A stretch of DNA of 64,000 nucleotides. It comes from Leptobrachium leishanense. Lineage: Eukaryota > Chordata > Amphibia > Anura > Megophryidae. A model generated the notes under the pieces. That model was not told where the DNA came from and did no database searches. It saw nothing but the letters and a program-made list of their open reading frames with translations. The stretch lies in assembly GCA_009667805.1 (NCBI GenBank), contig CM019063.1:195714954-195778953 (forward strand). Direction: 5' to 3'. Below, in pieces: positions 20,385 through 32,445 of the stretch; the stretch's first letter is position 1; each line of letters begins with the position of its first letter. Made by a program: the position numbers and the translations under genes.

Positions 20385-20830
20385 ATAGAAACATAGAAAC
20401 ATAGAAAAATGTCAGCAGATAAGAACCTTTCGGCCCATCTAGTCTGCCCAATTACATGGATACTTTACCTGGATTTATCTTTTGTTTAGGATAGCCTTAT
20501 GCCTATCCCATGCCTGCTTAAATTCAATTACTGTTTTGGCCTCTACCACTTCAACTGGAAGGCTGTTCCATGTATCCACCACCCTCTCAGTAAAATAATG
20601 CTTCCTGATGTTACTTTTAAACCTTTGCCCCTCTAATCTAAGACTATGTCCTCTTGTTTTGCTACTTTGTTTCCTTTTAAATATACGCCCTTCCTTTACC
20701 TTGTGTATTCCCTTTACGTATTTAAATGTTTCTATCATATCTCCTCTGTCTCGTCTTTTTTCCAAGCTGTACATGTTAAGATCATTAAGCCTTTCCTGGA
20801 AACTTTCCTGGTAATATAATAATAGTTATT
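20385..20830 (-). pseudogene. CR1-like LINE, RT C-terminus and 3' end
   Basis: Minus-strand frame 20774-20475 encodes the C-terminal tail common to CR1/L2-like reverse transcriptases: SLEKRRDRGDMIETFKYVKG, TRGHSLRLEG and VVDTWNSLPVEVVEA. It ends with an 8-bp tandem tail (TTTCTATG)n at 20385-20412, as in CR1-type elements. Strongly 5' truncated. Another copy of the same 3' end lies on the plus strand at 55388-55532. Confidence 0.75.
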
Positions 20831-21354
20831 CCAATTAAACAATAATGGGTTTCCTGCGAATCAGTCGTGGTCCTTTGGGCCTTCTGTAGTTGGGAGGGAG
20901 GAGTAGCTGGGCTGCTGTGGCCACAGTAAATTAAAGATGGCACCAACAGCCTGTAACATAGTCTGAGTTTCTACAGCAATTTCAATTTTACCTGGCCTCC
21001 CTGGTCTGAGGCGTATAACAAAAACATTAAAACCTCCATCTGAAATAAGCTTCCTACATACAACAGAACATTAACAACAAAACTTAAAAACTTTACTCCT
21101 TGGAAATGGTGGAATCCCGCAACCCTTTGGGGTAGTTGGGTTCTAACAGTTAACCAGCTGATAAGGGTCAGTTCTTCTGAATCTTCTCCCTTCTTCTCTT
21201 TTTGTTTCGTTACATGCAAATATTATATTATTCTTTGTTTAATTCACAGCACTCTCGCAAAAACTTTTGTTTACAATATTATCATTATCAGTTCAACATA
21301 CTGTATCTTTAGACAATTTTGCACTTTCTCTTTAATGACTAGCCTGAGACGACA
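20831..21354. other. no gene recognised
   Basis: Contains an 82-codon minus-strand frame (21219-20971) without recognisable similarity. No element ends seen. Confidence 0.3.
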
Positions 21355-22211
21355 TAGGGGTTATTCAGAGAGCACCAAAATGTTCCAAAATGGTGCTCTC
21401 TCATTCCCCGCACTCTTCTGCACTTCGGGGAACCAAATTCAGCATTCACCGCAGGGTGCCCGGAGTGCAGGGAAAACCTGCCGCAATCCAGCTGAACACC
21501 TGCCGAAAACTTACTGAAAACCCGTCGGAACCGCTGCAAAAAACACACTGAACACGCCGGAAAAAGCCGGCTAGTCGCCGATCACAGCGCAGACCGGGCT
21601 GCCGGAAAGAGTCGACAAGCTGACGAACGGGGTAAAAAAAGCAATAAAAAGCAATACACTTAAAAGTTTCAAAATTGAAACACTGTCTGCAAAAAACTAC
21701 TCAACGAAAATGTCTGGAATTTACATATAAGATCCAATGAATGATAATAAAAAGGTCTGTTACAGAAAAAATAAAATAAGCTTTTAAAAATTTTGCCAAA
21801 GAAATCCCGAAAAATGCCTAAAAGATCCTAAAAAAAATCAATAAATAAAGAGAATTTTTACTGTAGATTAAAATAATAAATGGTTTATTAGATATTGGAT
21901 AAAAAACAAGAATATTTTTAACATTGAAACCTATGGGATTCACCTGAATAAACCTGACGTATGAAAACACCGAACAGAAGGGCATTTCGGTAACTTTTCT
22001 CTGCTGTTCGGTGTTCTCTGAATAGATTAACCATTGCTTCTCTATGGGGATTTTACTGCCCTCGAACAGGCACTGTACTTGCTGGCAATTCGCCAAAATG
22101 TGATGATCTGCCTGCTCTCTGAATAGCTGAATGGCCCCGAAATGTCACCGTATGGGGAAATTAACTGTTCGGTGACAGTTTGGGGCCAGATCGACTCTCT
22201 CTGAATAACCC
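21355..22211. mobile_element. MITE of the GGGTTATTCA family
   Basis: GGGGTTATTCAGAGAGCACC at about 21357 and the inverse CTCTCTGAATAACCC ending near 22210. The centre is AT-rich. The same family is at 51108-52022 and 60458-61342, and in part at 25280-26040, 33000-33150, 34700-34962 and 59249-60340. No coding capacity. Confidence 0.75.
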
Positions 22212-22297
22212 ATTTAATGTCTTACAAGGATTCTCTTTTGAAGTTTTATTATCGATAGAGTTAAACACAGATCCAATGTTATACAGTGTTTTCTGTT

Positions 22298-23355
22298 TTA
22301 ACCCCTTCCTTGCGGAGGACGTGTGGGGAACGTCCTCATTGACTCCCGCTGTACGCGGAGGACGTTTCTAGAAGTCAGACGCTGCTTTTATAGACCCTCC
22401 CGCAGTAATGACGTGATCGCGTTGGACTCGATGATGTCATTTTCAAAGCCGGGAGATCACCTGAAGGGAGGGGCGGATCCTTTCGGATCCATCTTCCTCC
22501 CGATCGTGAGGAGCTAGAAGCTCAAGACAGGCATCGCTTGGAAGGGCAGTGTCCTCAGTGTCTTTAACCCCTGAGGTGCCGGACTGCAATCCGCCATCTT
22601 AGACTCCATCGAGTGGATGCTCGCAGCGGAGCTCAGTGCTGCCGTGAGAATCCAGGGGGGTAGCGCGCGGTATCAATGCAGGCAGCTTTTTAAGCGCCTG
22701 CATTGTAATCCCATGTTAAAAAGGGGCGGTAGGGAGAAAACTGCGGGCGCAGTTTTTTTCTCCCTACCGCTCCCGTTTTAACGTCAGGAATGTAATGTGG
22801 CCCTATATGTGGTCACTGTCTATAATAAAAGTCCTATTAGCTCTGGTGGATTGGCACGGTCTAGGCTTCTACCCTTGCTGGTCCTTTTTTCTTTTTATTA
22901 ATGCAGCAATATTGTTCCCATTTCAATTATAATGTGAACAATGATGCTGCACTATGGGGGGTGTTTGCTAAAAATCACATAATTTCCCCCACAAAAAAAG
23001 TAACGAGTCCCCATTTTCTAATTTTTTTAACAAGCGCAACCCATAGAAAATATAAACGCAAAGGCTCGGATGATAAAATGTGAAAAAAAAAAACACTTTA
23101 CACGCTGTGGATGATTAAAAAAAAATATCTAATTTTATTGCATTTTTTTGTTATAATATACAGGCAGGGCATGATGTATATATATAATAATGATATATTA
23201 TGAATCTGCCAAGTCTGACGAAAAAAAAGGATATATAATATGTCTGGGTCATGTAATAAAATGTGGCTTCAAATCGCGTTTAAACATGATGAGCAAAAGC
23301 GGTAAAAATGAGCTCAGCACACAGACGTGAAAAGGCTCAGCAGTGAAGGGGTTAA
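22298..23355. mobile_element. TTAA-flanked nonautonomous element with CCCCTTC ends
   Basis: TTAACCCCTTCCTTGCGG at 22298 and AGTGAAGGGGTTAA ending at 23355. TTAA at both ends fits piggyBac-type targeting. An internal inverted repeat at about 22690-22780 carries GGTAGGGAGAAAACTGCGG. No transposase. Confidence 0.65.
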
Positions 23356-24334
23356 TATAAAAGGTGTATGCATTGTTCCTACCAATTTAATCCTATCTGC
23401 CCAGCATGGCACATGTCTACTTCCTGATGTATATTGTTTCCTTTTTGTACAATGGTGCCATTGATTTCTTTTCATTGCATTCACACAAAAAAATTGTCAG
23501 ATTAAGAAAAACTCGTTTATATGTTATGTTGAACGCTTCCTATTGAAGATCATTGGCGTCCTTTATCTAAAATATTGTGTGCTCACTTGATCCGTTATGA
23601 GTCGATGCCACTGCACTTCTGTTTGCTTACCTGTTTTCACTGCCATGGATTTGTATGCTATGCTTTGAATAAAAACAAAATTGAACTAAAAAACTGAATA
23701 ACTCAATTCACCGTTCATTTGCTTATAGTCACAAAATAATAAACATTTAAACTTTGTTCTGTAATCAGGTGAATAAATAGAGTGTTGGAGAAATAGCACT
23801 CTTATTTGTTTTGTAGCTTTGGATACAATTCCAACATTTCAACAGCAAATTGACCTTTAAACTCAAAAGCTTTGCTTTCAGTAGTAAACAGGGTTAGGTG
23901 TTTCCAGCTGGGTACATAACAAAGCATGTTTCCCTCCCCTCCTCCCTGAGTAATGTATTTAGCTAGGTAATACTTCTTGAGGATTTAACGTGTGACTATG
24001 CTTAATCCTCTTTAGAAAACAGGATTTGGCTACTTTTTTACATTTTGATAGTGATATTTGTTTATAAAAGTCAAATAAAATGACTTAGATTTATGTTACC
24101 TACGTCTATGAGTGTGAATCATCAACAGATTTTAATTTGGATTGAAGTGAATTAACAAACACTCGGCCCTATAACCTGGCCCTTGCTAAAACCGGCGCGC
24201 TAAGGGGAAAAATTATCGTTTGATAATTTCCCCTTTGCATCCCGGTTTTACCATTAGATTACGGGGCAGGCACTGAGTCCAGCGGGCCTGGCCTGTAGGG
24301 GCCGCTAGTGTCCTGGATGTTCAGGACAGCGCTA
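23356..24334. other. no gene recognised
   Basis: AT-rich, low CpG. No element ends, tandem repeats or conserved protein seen. Confidence 0.3.
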
Positions 24335-24775
24335 AGGCCCATGTCAGACGAGCGCAGTTATCACGTCCGTGTTGCCGCACATTTGTACGTCCGTGGTAGC
24401 ATACAATTATGATCAAGAGAGCTCCACACACGAAGTACACCTGCACAGAAGTGCGGAAGCACTACGGACGCGGAAAACGGACGCAGTTTAGGCAAGAGCG
24501 TAAAACTGCTAGAACGGACGTGCGGAATGCGCAACGTCTGCATAGCTTTGTGTGTGAGTGATGAACGAGGTCAGACGGACTGCATTTATACGTCCAGCAT
24601 TTTTGACGGACAAAATGGTTTTGCATTTTAATTTATTTTCCCTGCTACATCAGTCAAAAATAACGTCAGTGAAAAAAACAGACCGTGTGGCCACTACCTT
24701 GTCGCCAGTCAGAAAGTACATCCATTGTGCACGGACGCACATTCCGTACAAAATGCGCTCATCTGACATTAACCT
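24335..24775. mobile_element. palindromic MITE with GTCAGACGAGCGC ends
   Basis: AGGCCCATGTCAGACGAGCG at 24335 is inverted as TGCGCTCATCTGACATTAAC ending at 24775. CpG-rich arms. A relative lies at 59292-59619. No clear target duplication. Confidence 0.65.
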
Positions 24776-25279
24776 AGAGCGCCGTCCCATGTATCCCCTT
24801 GATAGAGTCCATAAGACTCCATGGAGGCTTCTGCTGCCGTAGCACATGACCGGCAAGATCTTGCCTCACGCAAGATCCTGTTGGTCGTCGTAGTGATCGC
24901 AGAGGGAGACAGAGGATTTTTTCCCCCAGTCTCACCCTGCTCCCAACTGCCAGTAGCGGCGGATTGGACCACCGTTCTCGCGCGGGATGAGAGGTGGGTA
25001 TGTGATTTTCGGGGGCTTACAGCTGGTGATAACTGATTCCACAGCCGTGCAATCAGTTAGCACCAACTCTAAGCTGTCCCAAACTATTTGAGTTAGCGAC
25101 AGCTGTGAGTAACTAGCCTTAGGTCTATGTGATTGCAATGCTATTTACTCTCTGCTTACATTTTGCGCTCTCCATGTTAAGCATAGGGAGCGCAACGTTA
25201 GCGATCGGGAGGTGATAACGCTAACGTTCATTTATGTGAGCGCTAGTGTTAGCTTTAAGGAGGTGATAGAGCTCTATAA
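24776..25279. other. no gene recognised
   Basis: Low-complexity fragments only (AGCGCTAACGTTAG-like words near 25190-25250 suggest an eroded MITE end). Confidence 0.3.
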
Positions 25280-26040
25280 GGGCTATTCCGTAAGTGGCAA
25301 ACTTGCCACCGAATTGCACCAAAAAGGGAATTTCGCCTTATGGTGAATTTTTGTGGCAGATCGTCTAAACAGAAATCTGTCAATTTGCCAAATACTGGCA
25401 AATTGACAGTGAAATATGGTGCAGTATGCTGCAGTTCGCCACAGTTCGGCGATCTTCGGCAGCAGCTAAATTTTCCCATAGAGAAGCAAAGGTTAATCTA
25501 TTCGGAGCCCTGATTTTAAGTGATTCAGTTCAACAGGTTTGAACAGGCGAATCCCATAGGATTTAATTCAGAAAAATATTGTAATTTTTATTTTTTTATT
25601 CAACCATTTATTCTTTTTCATTTTTAGCAAACTGTCTTTTTATTTAAGGATTTTTTTTGTTTATTTGTCGACTTTTTGGGGAAAATTTTTGATTCCCAAT
25701 TTTTTTTTAAGATGTTTTTTTTATTCTGTGACAGATAATTTTATTATTTTTTATAGGGCCTTCCTTATTATTTCTACACATTTTCATGCATTTTTATTAT
25801 TTTAAACACCATTTAAAGAATAGCAAAGTTCCGGTTCTTCTGTTCTGCAGTTAGGCAGTCAGTTTGGTGGGCTGATCGGCTGTCTTCAGCAGCGTTCGGC
25901 GGGCTGATCAGTGGCATCAGTCTTCGACGTCTCCACGTTCAGCACACTTCGGGGACCCTGCGGTGAATAGTGAATTCAAAGGGTTGGTGAACTGGAATCG
26001 CCGAAGCGCACCTGTGACAGATCGGCCACCACAATGTTTG
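25280..26040. repeat. fragment of the GGGTTATTCA MITE family
   Basis: Shares phrases with the complete copies (AATCCCATAGGATT, AAATTTTCCCATAGAGAAGC, CTGCAGTTCGCCACAGTTCGG) and the T-rich core, in the opposite orientation. Ends are not intact. Confidence 0.5.
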
Positions 26041-26614
26041 TTTGGTTTGATTTCGTTCTTATTTTGATGTATTTCATTTACCCTTTGTTTGTGTGAACGA
26101 ATTCTCCTGTTGGATTTACTGTAAACTGTTCCTAGTTTTCCATTTAATTGTGTTTTTCCCCTGCACCGATCCCGGCTGCTGGTTTGTCTGTATATCTCCT
26201 GTGCTGTTAATAACTTGTTCTCTTTTGTGTCCAGCTTGTACCAGTGTCAATTGTACAAACAAAATTTGTTATCAGTGTGTCTGTAAAGTGTACCCCGGCT
26301 TACCTAAAACTGTGGAGATCGCGAATGCTGCTGGCAGGCTGCCAAAACCCGACTCCTGTTCACCCGCCTGCAGCTCAGTCCCTCATTCCTGGATCAGGGC
26401 GCTCTTTTGGAGTTACCAGGGGACCAAAGTGTTGCTGCTCCAGCAGAATTAATCCCTACAGACCCGCAACCCTCAGCAGAGTATCAGCCTACCTCCAGGG
26501 GAAGCAGCCTGCAGACTCAAAGGATGTGGACAGAATTTCCCTGCCAGACCCCTGCTGAGAGCAGGGGTGTATCCCAGAAAAAGGCTATGGCTGGTACCAA
26601 AATGTTAGCCTATG
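26041..26614. other. no gene recognised
   Basis: A 119-codon plus-strand frame (26093-26452) is open but not recognisable. The sequence runs into the hAT target duplication; its continuation resumes at 32676. Confidence 0.3.
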
Positions 26615-26959
26615 GTCTAGCACAGGGCTCAAAATTTCAACTCCTGAGCTACTAGCCAGGCCTTAAGAGTTACTCGCCACCAGTTGCCCCACCTACCTGC
26701 CCTTAACTCCGCCCCTAAACACACCCTCTTAAATTATCTACGAAATGACACGGTTAAATGTTTTATTCAGAACAAAGTTACAAAAATAAATAACATTATA
26801 ATAACAAAGCAATGTAAACATAGGAAAATAAGTGCTTTACATCAAATGGGATGCAACAAAATATTAAGTGTAACTGCTCAACGTTTAATAAACTTAGTGC
26901 ATTATTTGGAATGCCAAACAATATGGCATAGCAATAGGAAGCCAATTTCAGAGATTTGC

Positions 26960-29052
26960 TAAAATGTGTGTTGTACAGCAGGACCAAGCCCTGTGTATCG
27001 TCCCCTTTCTGATGAAAAATACCACTTATCAATGGCCGTGTTCGGATTGTAATCTGGAAGAGGTGGTCCATTAACTGCAATCATCAACAGGTCATCCAAA
27101 GCCTCTATTGCCAGTGATGAACAATACACAGTCTTTATTCTGTTTTGGTAGCTAAAGGGGGGCTGTTGAGGCTGTTGTTGGGGGCAGTACGGTACAGAAG
27201 TTGACCAGAGGGAGTATTGTGGGGAATCTCTCTTTCTGCTGGTTCAATTTTTTCAAAGCCTCGTTGAAAGAGAGTCCACTTTGAATGGAGAGTTTCATGT
27301 CAGCCCACTCTACTTCTAAAATGTCAACTTTGTCCTCAAACTGATCATTAAAAACATGTTTTGCAATTGTGTGCAACTCATTCAATCCAAAATTGAGGAT
27401 TTGTGCTTTGTCTGGCCAGGACAGGCTGTCAAATATATTAAAAGATTTCACAATATCTGAAGTGACTGAGGAAAGCCGCAAAATTAAATATTTTTCAGCT
27501 TTAGCCAATACAACTTGGCGTATAGAATTAAATTCTCTTTCACCGGCTTGAAGGTTGGTCAGCTGCAGCCCATATAGTGTTCCGTTACCTGCAAACTTAC
27601 TTACAAATTCAAGTTCGTTTTTTCCTCTCCCTTTACAAAGATCCTGAAGAGTTTTAACGGCATGTTCTAGTTTGTTTTTTAGGTGACAGATCATAAGTAC
27701 TTTGTTCTGAAGACCTTCTGACAGAGGTTTCAGCTTGCTGTAAAAATCCAACAGGAAATACAGAAGTTTCACAAACTTCAGCTGTTTTAGGTCTTTCAGG
27801 ATACCCTTAACCTTTGCAGAATCAGTTGTTCCTTCAGTTGAGATCTGCTCAAAATGCGTCACCACGGTTTTCCAGTTTTGAAGAAAAGCACGCAAGGCGT
27901 CAACTTTGCTGCATAACCAGCGCACTGTGTGTATATCTCGAAGTTTCAAGATTTCCTCACTTAAAGATTTTGCAACTTCTTTCAGTTGCTGAAGGCGTTT
28001 GGCTGAGCCATGATAATATTTAAAAACACGCCGCACCACATCATCAAATGTTTGTAGGTATGGCACTTCCTTGCAAACAAAACATCCAAAACAGCAAGCT
28101 GCAAGCGATGAGACACACAATGTATACTGATGATCTGTGGGCAGATGTCTTTCATCTGGACGGCTAAACCAGACTTGTGACCCAGCATGCTTGCAGCCCC
28201 ATCCGTTCCCAAGCCTGCAACCCAGGGAGTGCCTCTGTAATCAAGATGCAAACTATCCAAAAAGGCCGTCAATCCTTTTAAATATCCCTGAGCTGTAGCG
28301 CTCTCGAGAGCAAATGTACCAAAAAAATCTTCTTTTATGTTTCCTTCTGAAACATAACGGACATAAACGTTTGCATGCTCCGTGGAGGTTCGATCTGTTG
28401 ATCCGTCAATCATAATGCCAACAAAAGTTGACTTTTTAATGTTTGCCACGAGACTTTCTTGGCAGAATTGGCACATCGAGTTTAGCAGCTAATGTTAATA
28501 AATCCATGAAATCTCGAAATGGCCTTTCCGATTTTGCGACATAGTAAGCAACGTTAAACATGTGTGTCATGTGCTGAAACATTGTAGCGTCCATTTTCCT
28601 GATACACACAGCTAAAGGTTGTCTTTAGCCTTTACTTTATCAACATTTTCCTTGTGCTTATTACTCTTTTTGTGCCATACAAAGGTTTCCTTTTTAAATG
28701 GAGCCTTTACGCCATCTTTCCATTTCGCATTAGAAGTTTGGGGGAACCGACTGCAAACTTTACATTTAAATGTATCCGTATCTTCTGAGAAGATAAGCCA
28801 TGAAAATTGTTCCAGCCAATGCGTATTAAAACGGCGTTTTTTAGAGGTCTTGTCGGCATCACCATCATTTTTCCTCTTCGTTGTTATGGTGGTTGTGTTG
28901 TGTGGCAAACTACAACTAGCAGCTGGATTTGCTCTTGCTTCATTCTCTTCTACTATAGGGTTTGACCGTGTCTCCACAGTCATAGACGGAGATTTTGCTT
29001 TAATGAAAAAGCTTAATTTGCTCTGCTTCATGTCTCTTGTGTGTGCTCTCAA
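26960..29052 (-). pseudogene. hAT transposase (ZNF862/KIAA1586-like group)
   Basis: Residues from 29052: basic N-terminus, then RFNTHWLEQFSWL and a zinc-binding CKVCSRF...H..KKSNKH arrangement (BED/TTF-like finger). The frame stops at 28612; the next block 28476-27982 gives GIMIDGSTDRTSTEHANVYV, GLGTDGAASMLGHKSGL and HCVSHRLQLAVLD, the catalytic region of hAT enzymes. After another frame change 28120-27152 covers RDIHTVRWLCSKVDALRAFL and the helical insertion. The C-terminal dimerisation motif follows in shifted frames to about 26960 (SSLAIEALDDLLMI). At least four indels or stops; not functional. The group is assigned by motif resemblance only. Confidence 0.8.
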
Positions 29053-29257
29053 AAACCCTTAATAATGGCCTCAAAACGGAAGTGAAAGGCCAGTTGAATA
29101 AGATGAGTTCTCTACACCTCTGCGGAGAACAAGAAAGAAGTATTAGAGTTGTCAGCATGTCAATTCATTAGCTGGCATGTGACGTGCAACTGGTTTTGGG
29201 AATACTAGTGATGCACTGATACCACCATTCTCGTGGCTCGTCACGTGGTCCCCCAGG

Positions 29258-29540
29258 CTGGGGCAATATCCATGAGCTGGGGCAATATCCATAAGCTGGG
29301 GCAAATCCATGAGCTGGGGCAGTATATCCATGTGCTGGGACAGTATATCCATGTGCTGGGGCAGTATATCCATGTGCTGGGGCAGTATCCATGAGCTGGG
29401 GCAAATCCATGAGCTGGGGCAAATCCATGTGCTGGGGCAGTATATCCATGTGCTGGGGCAGTATATCCATGTGCTGGGGCAGTATCCATGAGCTGGGGCA
29501 ATATCCATGAGCTGGGGCAAATCCATGAGCTGGGGCAAAA
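29258..29540. repeat. minisatellite, TCCATGAGCTGGGGCA type
   Basis: 18- to 20-bp units of ATATCCATGAGCTGGGGCA with GTATATCCATGTGCTGGGGC variants. The same family recurs at 30325-30465, 31250-31820 (inverted), 41566-43050 and 55195-56635 (inverted). Confidence 0.95.
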
Positions 29541-29735
29541 TCTGAAGCCCGGCCACACACTCACATCACCCTCTGCCACTGCGCTTGCTCCTGGACTCTG
29601 AATCTGAAGCCCGGCCACACACTCACATCACCCTCTGCCACCGCGCTTGCTCCTGGACTCTGAATCTGAAGCCCGGCCACACACTCACATCACCCTCTGG
29701 CACCGCGCTTGCTCAGGGACTCTGAATCTGAAGGT
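29541..29735. repeat. tandem repeat, about 63-bp unit, three copies
   Basis: Units contain AATCTGAAGCCCGGCCACAC and ACTCACATCACCCTCTGCCA. A displaced fourth copy lies at 29983-30042. Confidence 0.9.
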
Positions 29736-30139
29736 ACCGGCGATTCAACATGTCTTCTGCAATTCTACGCCACAATTTTGACTTTAATCGTACTGTTAAT
29801 ATTTTATGCTTGCATCTATCTATTAATATTTTGGCTGTTTGGTTTTTCTTGCTAAATGTATTTCCTGCTTTGTTAAAGCCATGCTGCCATATGGCTGCTC
29901 CTCCCCCTTCCCCCCTCCCAGGTCGTCAACAAATTTACTCTATACAGCCCACACGATCTGACTCTGCAAATTCTTTCTTCCACAGCCCGGCCACACACTC
30001 ACATCACCCTCTGCCACCGCGCTTGCTCCTTGACTCTGCTGTCCCACCCTCCCTCCCCATCCACCCAGTGCTGGTCTGAAATTTGTAGCTTACTTTCTAG
30101 CTGCTTCCACTTTGCAAATCACCCTAATTAACCCAAGGT

Positions 30140-30330
30140 TCTAGCCCTTCCCATGATATGTTAATCTGTATATTTTGTGTTTTGTTTTTAATAGTTTGCA
30201 TTTTATTACTTTGTATTTCTGTAACAACTGTAACCACTCAATGTTCTCGAACCCAGGACATACTTGAAAACGAGAGAAATCTCAATGTATCCTTCCTGGT
30301 AAAATCCTTTTCAAATAAATAAATAAATAT
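30140..30330 (+). repeat. L2/CR1-like LINE 3' tail
   Basis: Closely matches the 3' end of the LINE at 58980-59145, including GAAAACGAGAGAAATCTCAA and TCCTTCCTGGTAAAATCC, and ends in an AAATAAATAAAT tail. A 42-bp piece of the same tail is at 47509-47550. Confidence 0.8.
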
Positions 30331-30465
30331 CCATGAGCTGGGGCAGTATATCCATGAGCCTGGGCAAATCCATGAGCTGGGGCAGTATATCCATGTGCTG
30401 GAGCAATATCCATGTGCTGGGGCACTATCCATGAGCTGGGGCAATATCCATGAGCTGGGGCTGAG
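30325..30465. repeat. minisatellite, TCCATGAGCTGGGGCA type
   Basis: Second block of the 18- to 20-bp array, starting directly at the LINE tail, so the LINE fragment probably inserted into the array. Confidence 0.9.
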
Positions 30466-30775
30466 GCTGGGAGGACGCGGCGTTCATACAGAGTCATTAC
30501 AGCGCTGCTTTATGGAGGCTGGGAGGACGCGGCGTTCATACAGAGTCTTTACAGCGCTGCTTTATGGAGGCTGGGAGGACGCGGCGTTCATACAGAGTCA
30601 TTACAGCGCTGCTTTATGGAGGCTGGGAGGACGCAGCGTTCATACAGAGTCATTACAGCGCTGCTTTATGGAGGCCGGGAGGACGCGGCGTTCATACAGA
30701 GTCATTACAGCGCTGCTTTATGGAGGTTGGGAGGACGCGGCGTTCATACAGAGTCATTACAGCGCTGCTTTATAG
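30466..30775. repeat. minisatellite, 52-bp unit, six copies
   Basis: Unit GAGGCTGGGAGGACGCGGCG followed by TTCATACAGAGTCATTACAG and CGCTGCTTTATG. Copies are almost identical, so it expanded recently. The Trp/Arg-rich frames across it are artefacts. Confidence 0.95.
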
Positions 30776-30794
30776 CGCATGGGGGAATGTGGGG

Positions 30795-31130
30795 TTAATG
30801 GGAGCTGCCTGTGAGGAGCTGCGCACTATAACTCCCATCATCCTCAGCCAGGTTAAAGGTCTCCATGTTTAAAGTGACAGCAGGGGCTGCCAGCTCCGCG
30901 CTGCATAACGGGATAGGGGAGGAAGAGCTAGGTGTGCGGGAGCTATAGGGCTGCGGTCGTCTTATCTTTGAAGCAGAGCGGGCCGGTGCTGAGGGCTGCG
31001 GGGGCCCTGCAGGTCTCCCGCGCCGCTCAGACGGCGGCGGCAGCTGCTCCTGCCTCTCAGGCCCTAGCGCGCATCAAGAAGTTTAAACACGTGTGGACCC
31101 ATGGTGCTGGACGCTTTAATAAAGATTAAG
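30795..31130 (+). pseudogene. sdhb: captured 5' end of a succinate dehydrogenase iron-sulfur subunit gene
   Basis: From 30947 the plus strand reads AAVVLSLK, then LQVSRAAQTAAAAAP and RIKKF, closely like the mitochondrial targeting region and mature start of SDHB. The expected ATG is AGG (30947-30949). After RIKKF similarity fades (TGGACCCA and GCTGGA are possible relics of the RWDPDKAGD codons). Upstream, ACTATAACTCCCATCATCCT (30822-30841) resembles the ZNF143/STAF promoter element ACTACAACTCCCA. No intron is present where mammalian SDHB has one near codon 24, so a spliced copy is possible. Inside a hAT element this looks like gene-fragment capture. Not expected to make protein. Confidence 0.65.
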
Positions 31131-31249
31131 AACGAGATAAATACCTTGGGCCCGCTGTCCTCATGCAGGCAGTGGCGTAGCGTGGGTTGTCAGCGCCCAG
31201 GGCCAGCCAAGAATTGTGCGCCCCCCCAACCTGTGGACACGTTATCGAT

Positions 31250-31820
31250 ATTGCCGCAGCTCACACATGGATATTGCCCCAGCTCTCACATGAATATTGC
31301 CCCAGCTCTCACATGAATATTGCCCCAGCTCTCACATGGATATTGCCCCAGCTCACACATGAATATTGCCCCAGCTCACACATGGATATGCCCCAGCTCA
31401 CACATGGATATGCCCCAGCTCACACATGGATTTGCCCCAGCTCACATATGGATATGCCCCAGCTCACACATGGATATGCCCCAGCTCACACATGGATTTG
31501 CCCCAGCTCACACATGGATTTGCCCCAGCTCATGGATATGCCCCAGCTCATGGATTTGCCCCAGCTCATGGATATGCCCCAGCTCATGGATATGCCCCAG
31601 CTCATGGATTTGCCCCAGCTCATGGATTTGCCCCAGCTCATGGATTTGCCCCCACTTCTCACATGGATTTGCCCCAGCTCATGGATTTGCCCCAGCTCAT
31701 GGATTTGCCCCCAGCTCATGGATTTGCACCAGCTCATGGATTTGCCCCAGCTCATGGATTTGCCCCAGCTCTCACCTGGATATTGCCCCAGCGGCAGCCA
31801 GCTCTCACATGGATACTTGC
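31250..31820. repeat. minisatellite, TGCCCCAGCTCATGGATA type (inverted relative to 29258)
   Basis: About 30 units of 17-21 bp, with a subset reading CTCACACATGGAT. Same family as the other TCCATGAG arrays. Confidence 0.95.
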
Positions 31821-31837
31821 CCCAGCTCCGGATCCAG

Positions 31838-32115
31838 CAGGGGTTGAGGGGGCCCAGATGCCGGGCAGCGGGAGTGCCTGCCCGGTCCTGAACAGCGTGT
31901 GAGTCCGTCCGTGTTGAAGGGGAGGCGGCTGCGTGCGTGCGCAGGTCACGCGATCCGGCCAGTCAGGTGGTACAGAGACTCAGTACCACCTGATTAGCCG
32001 GACCACGTGACCGGCTGCGCCTGTACGCAGCCGCATCCCCTTCAACACGGATGGACTCACTGTTCAGGACCGGGCAGGCACTCCTGCTGCCCAGCATCTG
32101 GGTCCCCTCAACCCG
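31838..32115. repeat. inverted repeat (hairpin), about 134-bp arms
   Basis: Arms match with few differences (GTTGAAGGGGAGGCGGCTGC against GCAGCCGCATCCCCTTCAAC) around a 9-bp centre near 31977. Confidence 0.8.
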
Positions 32116-32289
32116 CGGGCCCTTGGGCGGCGCCCGAGGGTCCGGCGGGTCAGTCCAGGCCTCAAGTTTTAGGGGCGCAAATTTCTTTTGAAATTATGCG
32201 CCCCTAACAAAACTGCGCCCGGGGCCACGGCCCCCCAGCCCCCCCCACGCAACGCCACTGCATGCAGGCATACCGCTGGATGATCGTTT

Positions 32290-32445
32290 TTGGATGGCTC
32301 CCGCTGTCTCCTTCTGGCTGGCTCACGCTTTCTCCCTCTGGCTGGCTCGCGCTTTCTCCCTCTGGCTGGCTCGCACTTTCTCCCTCTGGCTGGCTCGCGC
32401 TGTCTCCCTCTGGCTGGCTCGCGCTGTCTCCCTCTGGCTGGAACG
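32290..32445. repeat. minisatellite, 24-bp unit, about six copies
   Basis: Unit TCTCCCTCTGGCTGGCTCGC followed by GCTT or GCTG. Confidence 0.9.

Larger units (their letters stand above)
31162..32268. mobile_element. nested nonautonomous hAT MITE
   Basis: Ends CAGTGGCGTAGCGTGGG at 31170 and the inverse CCCACGCAACGCCACTG ending at 32260. Perfect 8-bp duplication CATGCAGG at 31162-31169 and 32261-32268. Contents: a minisatellite (31250-31820) and a 280-bp inverted repeat (31838-32115). Confidence 0.85.

Noticed and set aside
26093..26452. 119-codon plus-strand frame with hydrophobic and Cys-rich parts
   Set aside because: No family recognised and no supporting splice or promoter signal; left as unannotated.
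29258..29540. Regular short repeats resembling a CRISPR array
   Set aside because: Head-to-tail minisatellite without unique spacers, in a vertebrate context.
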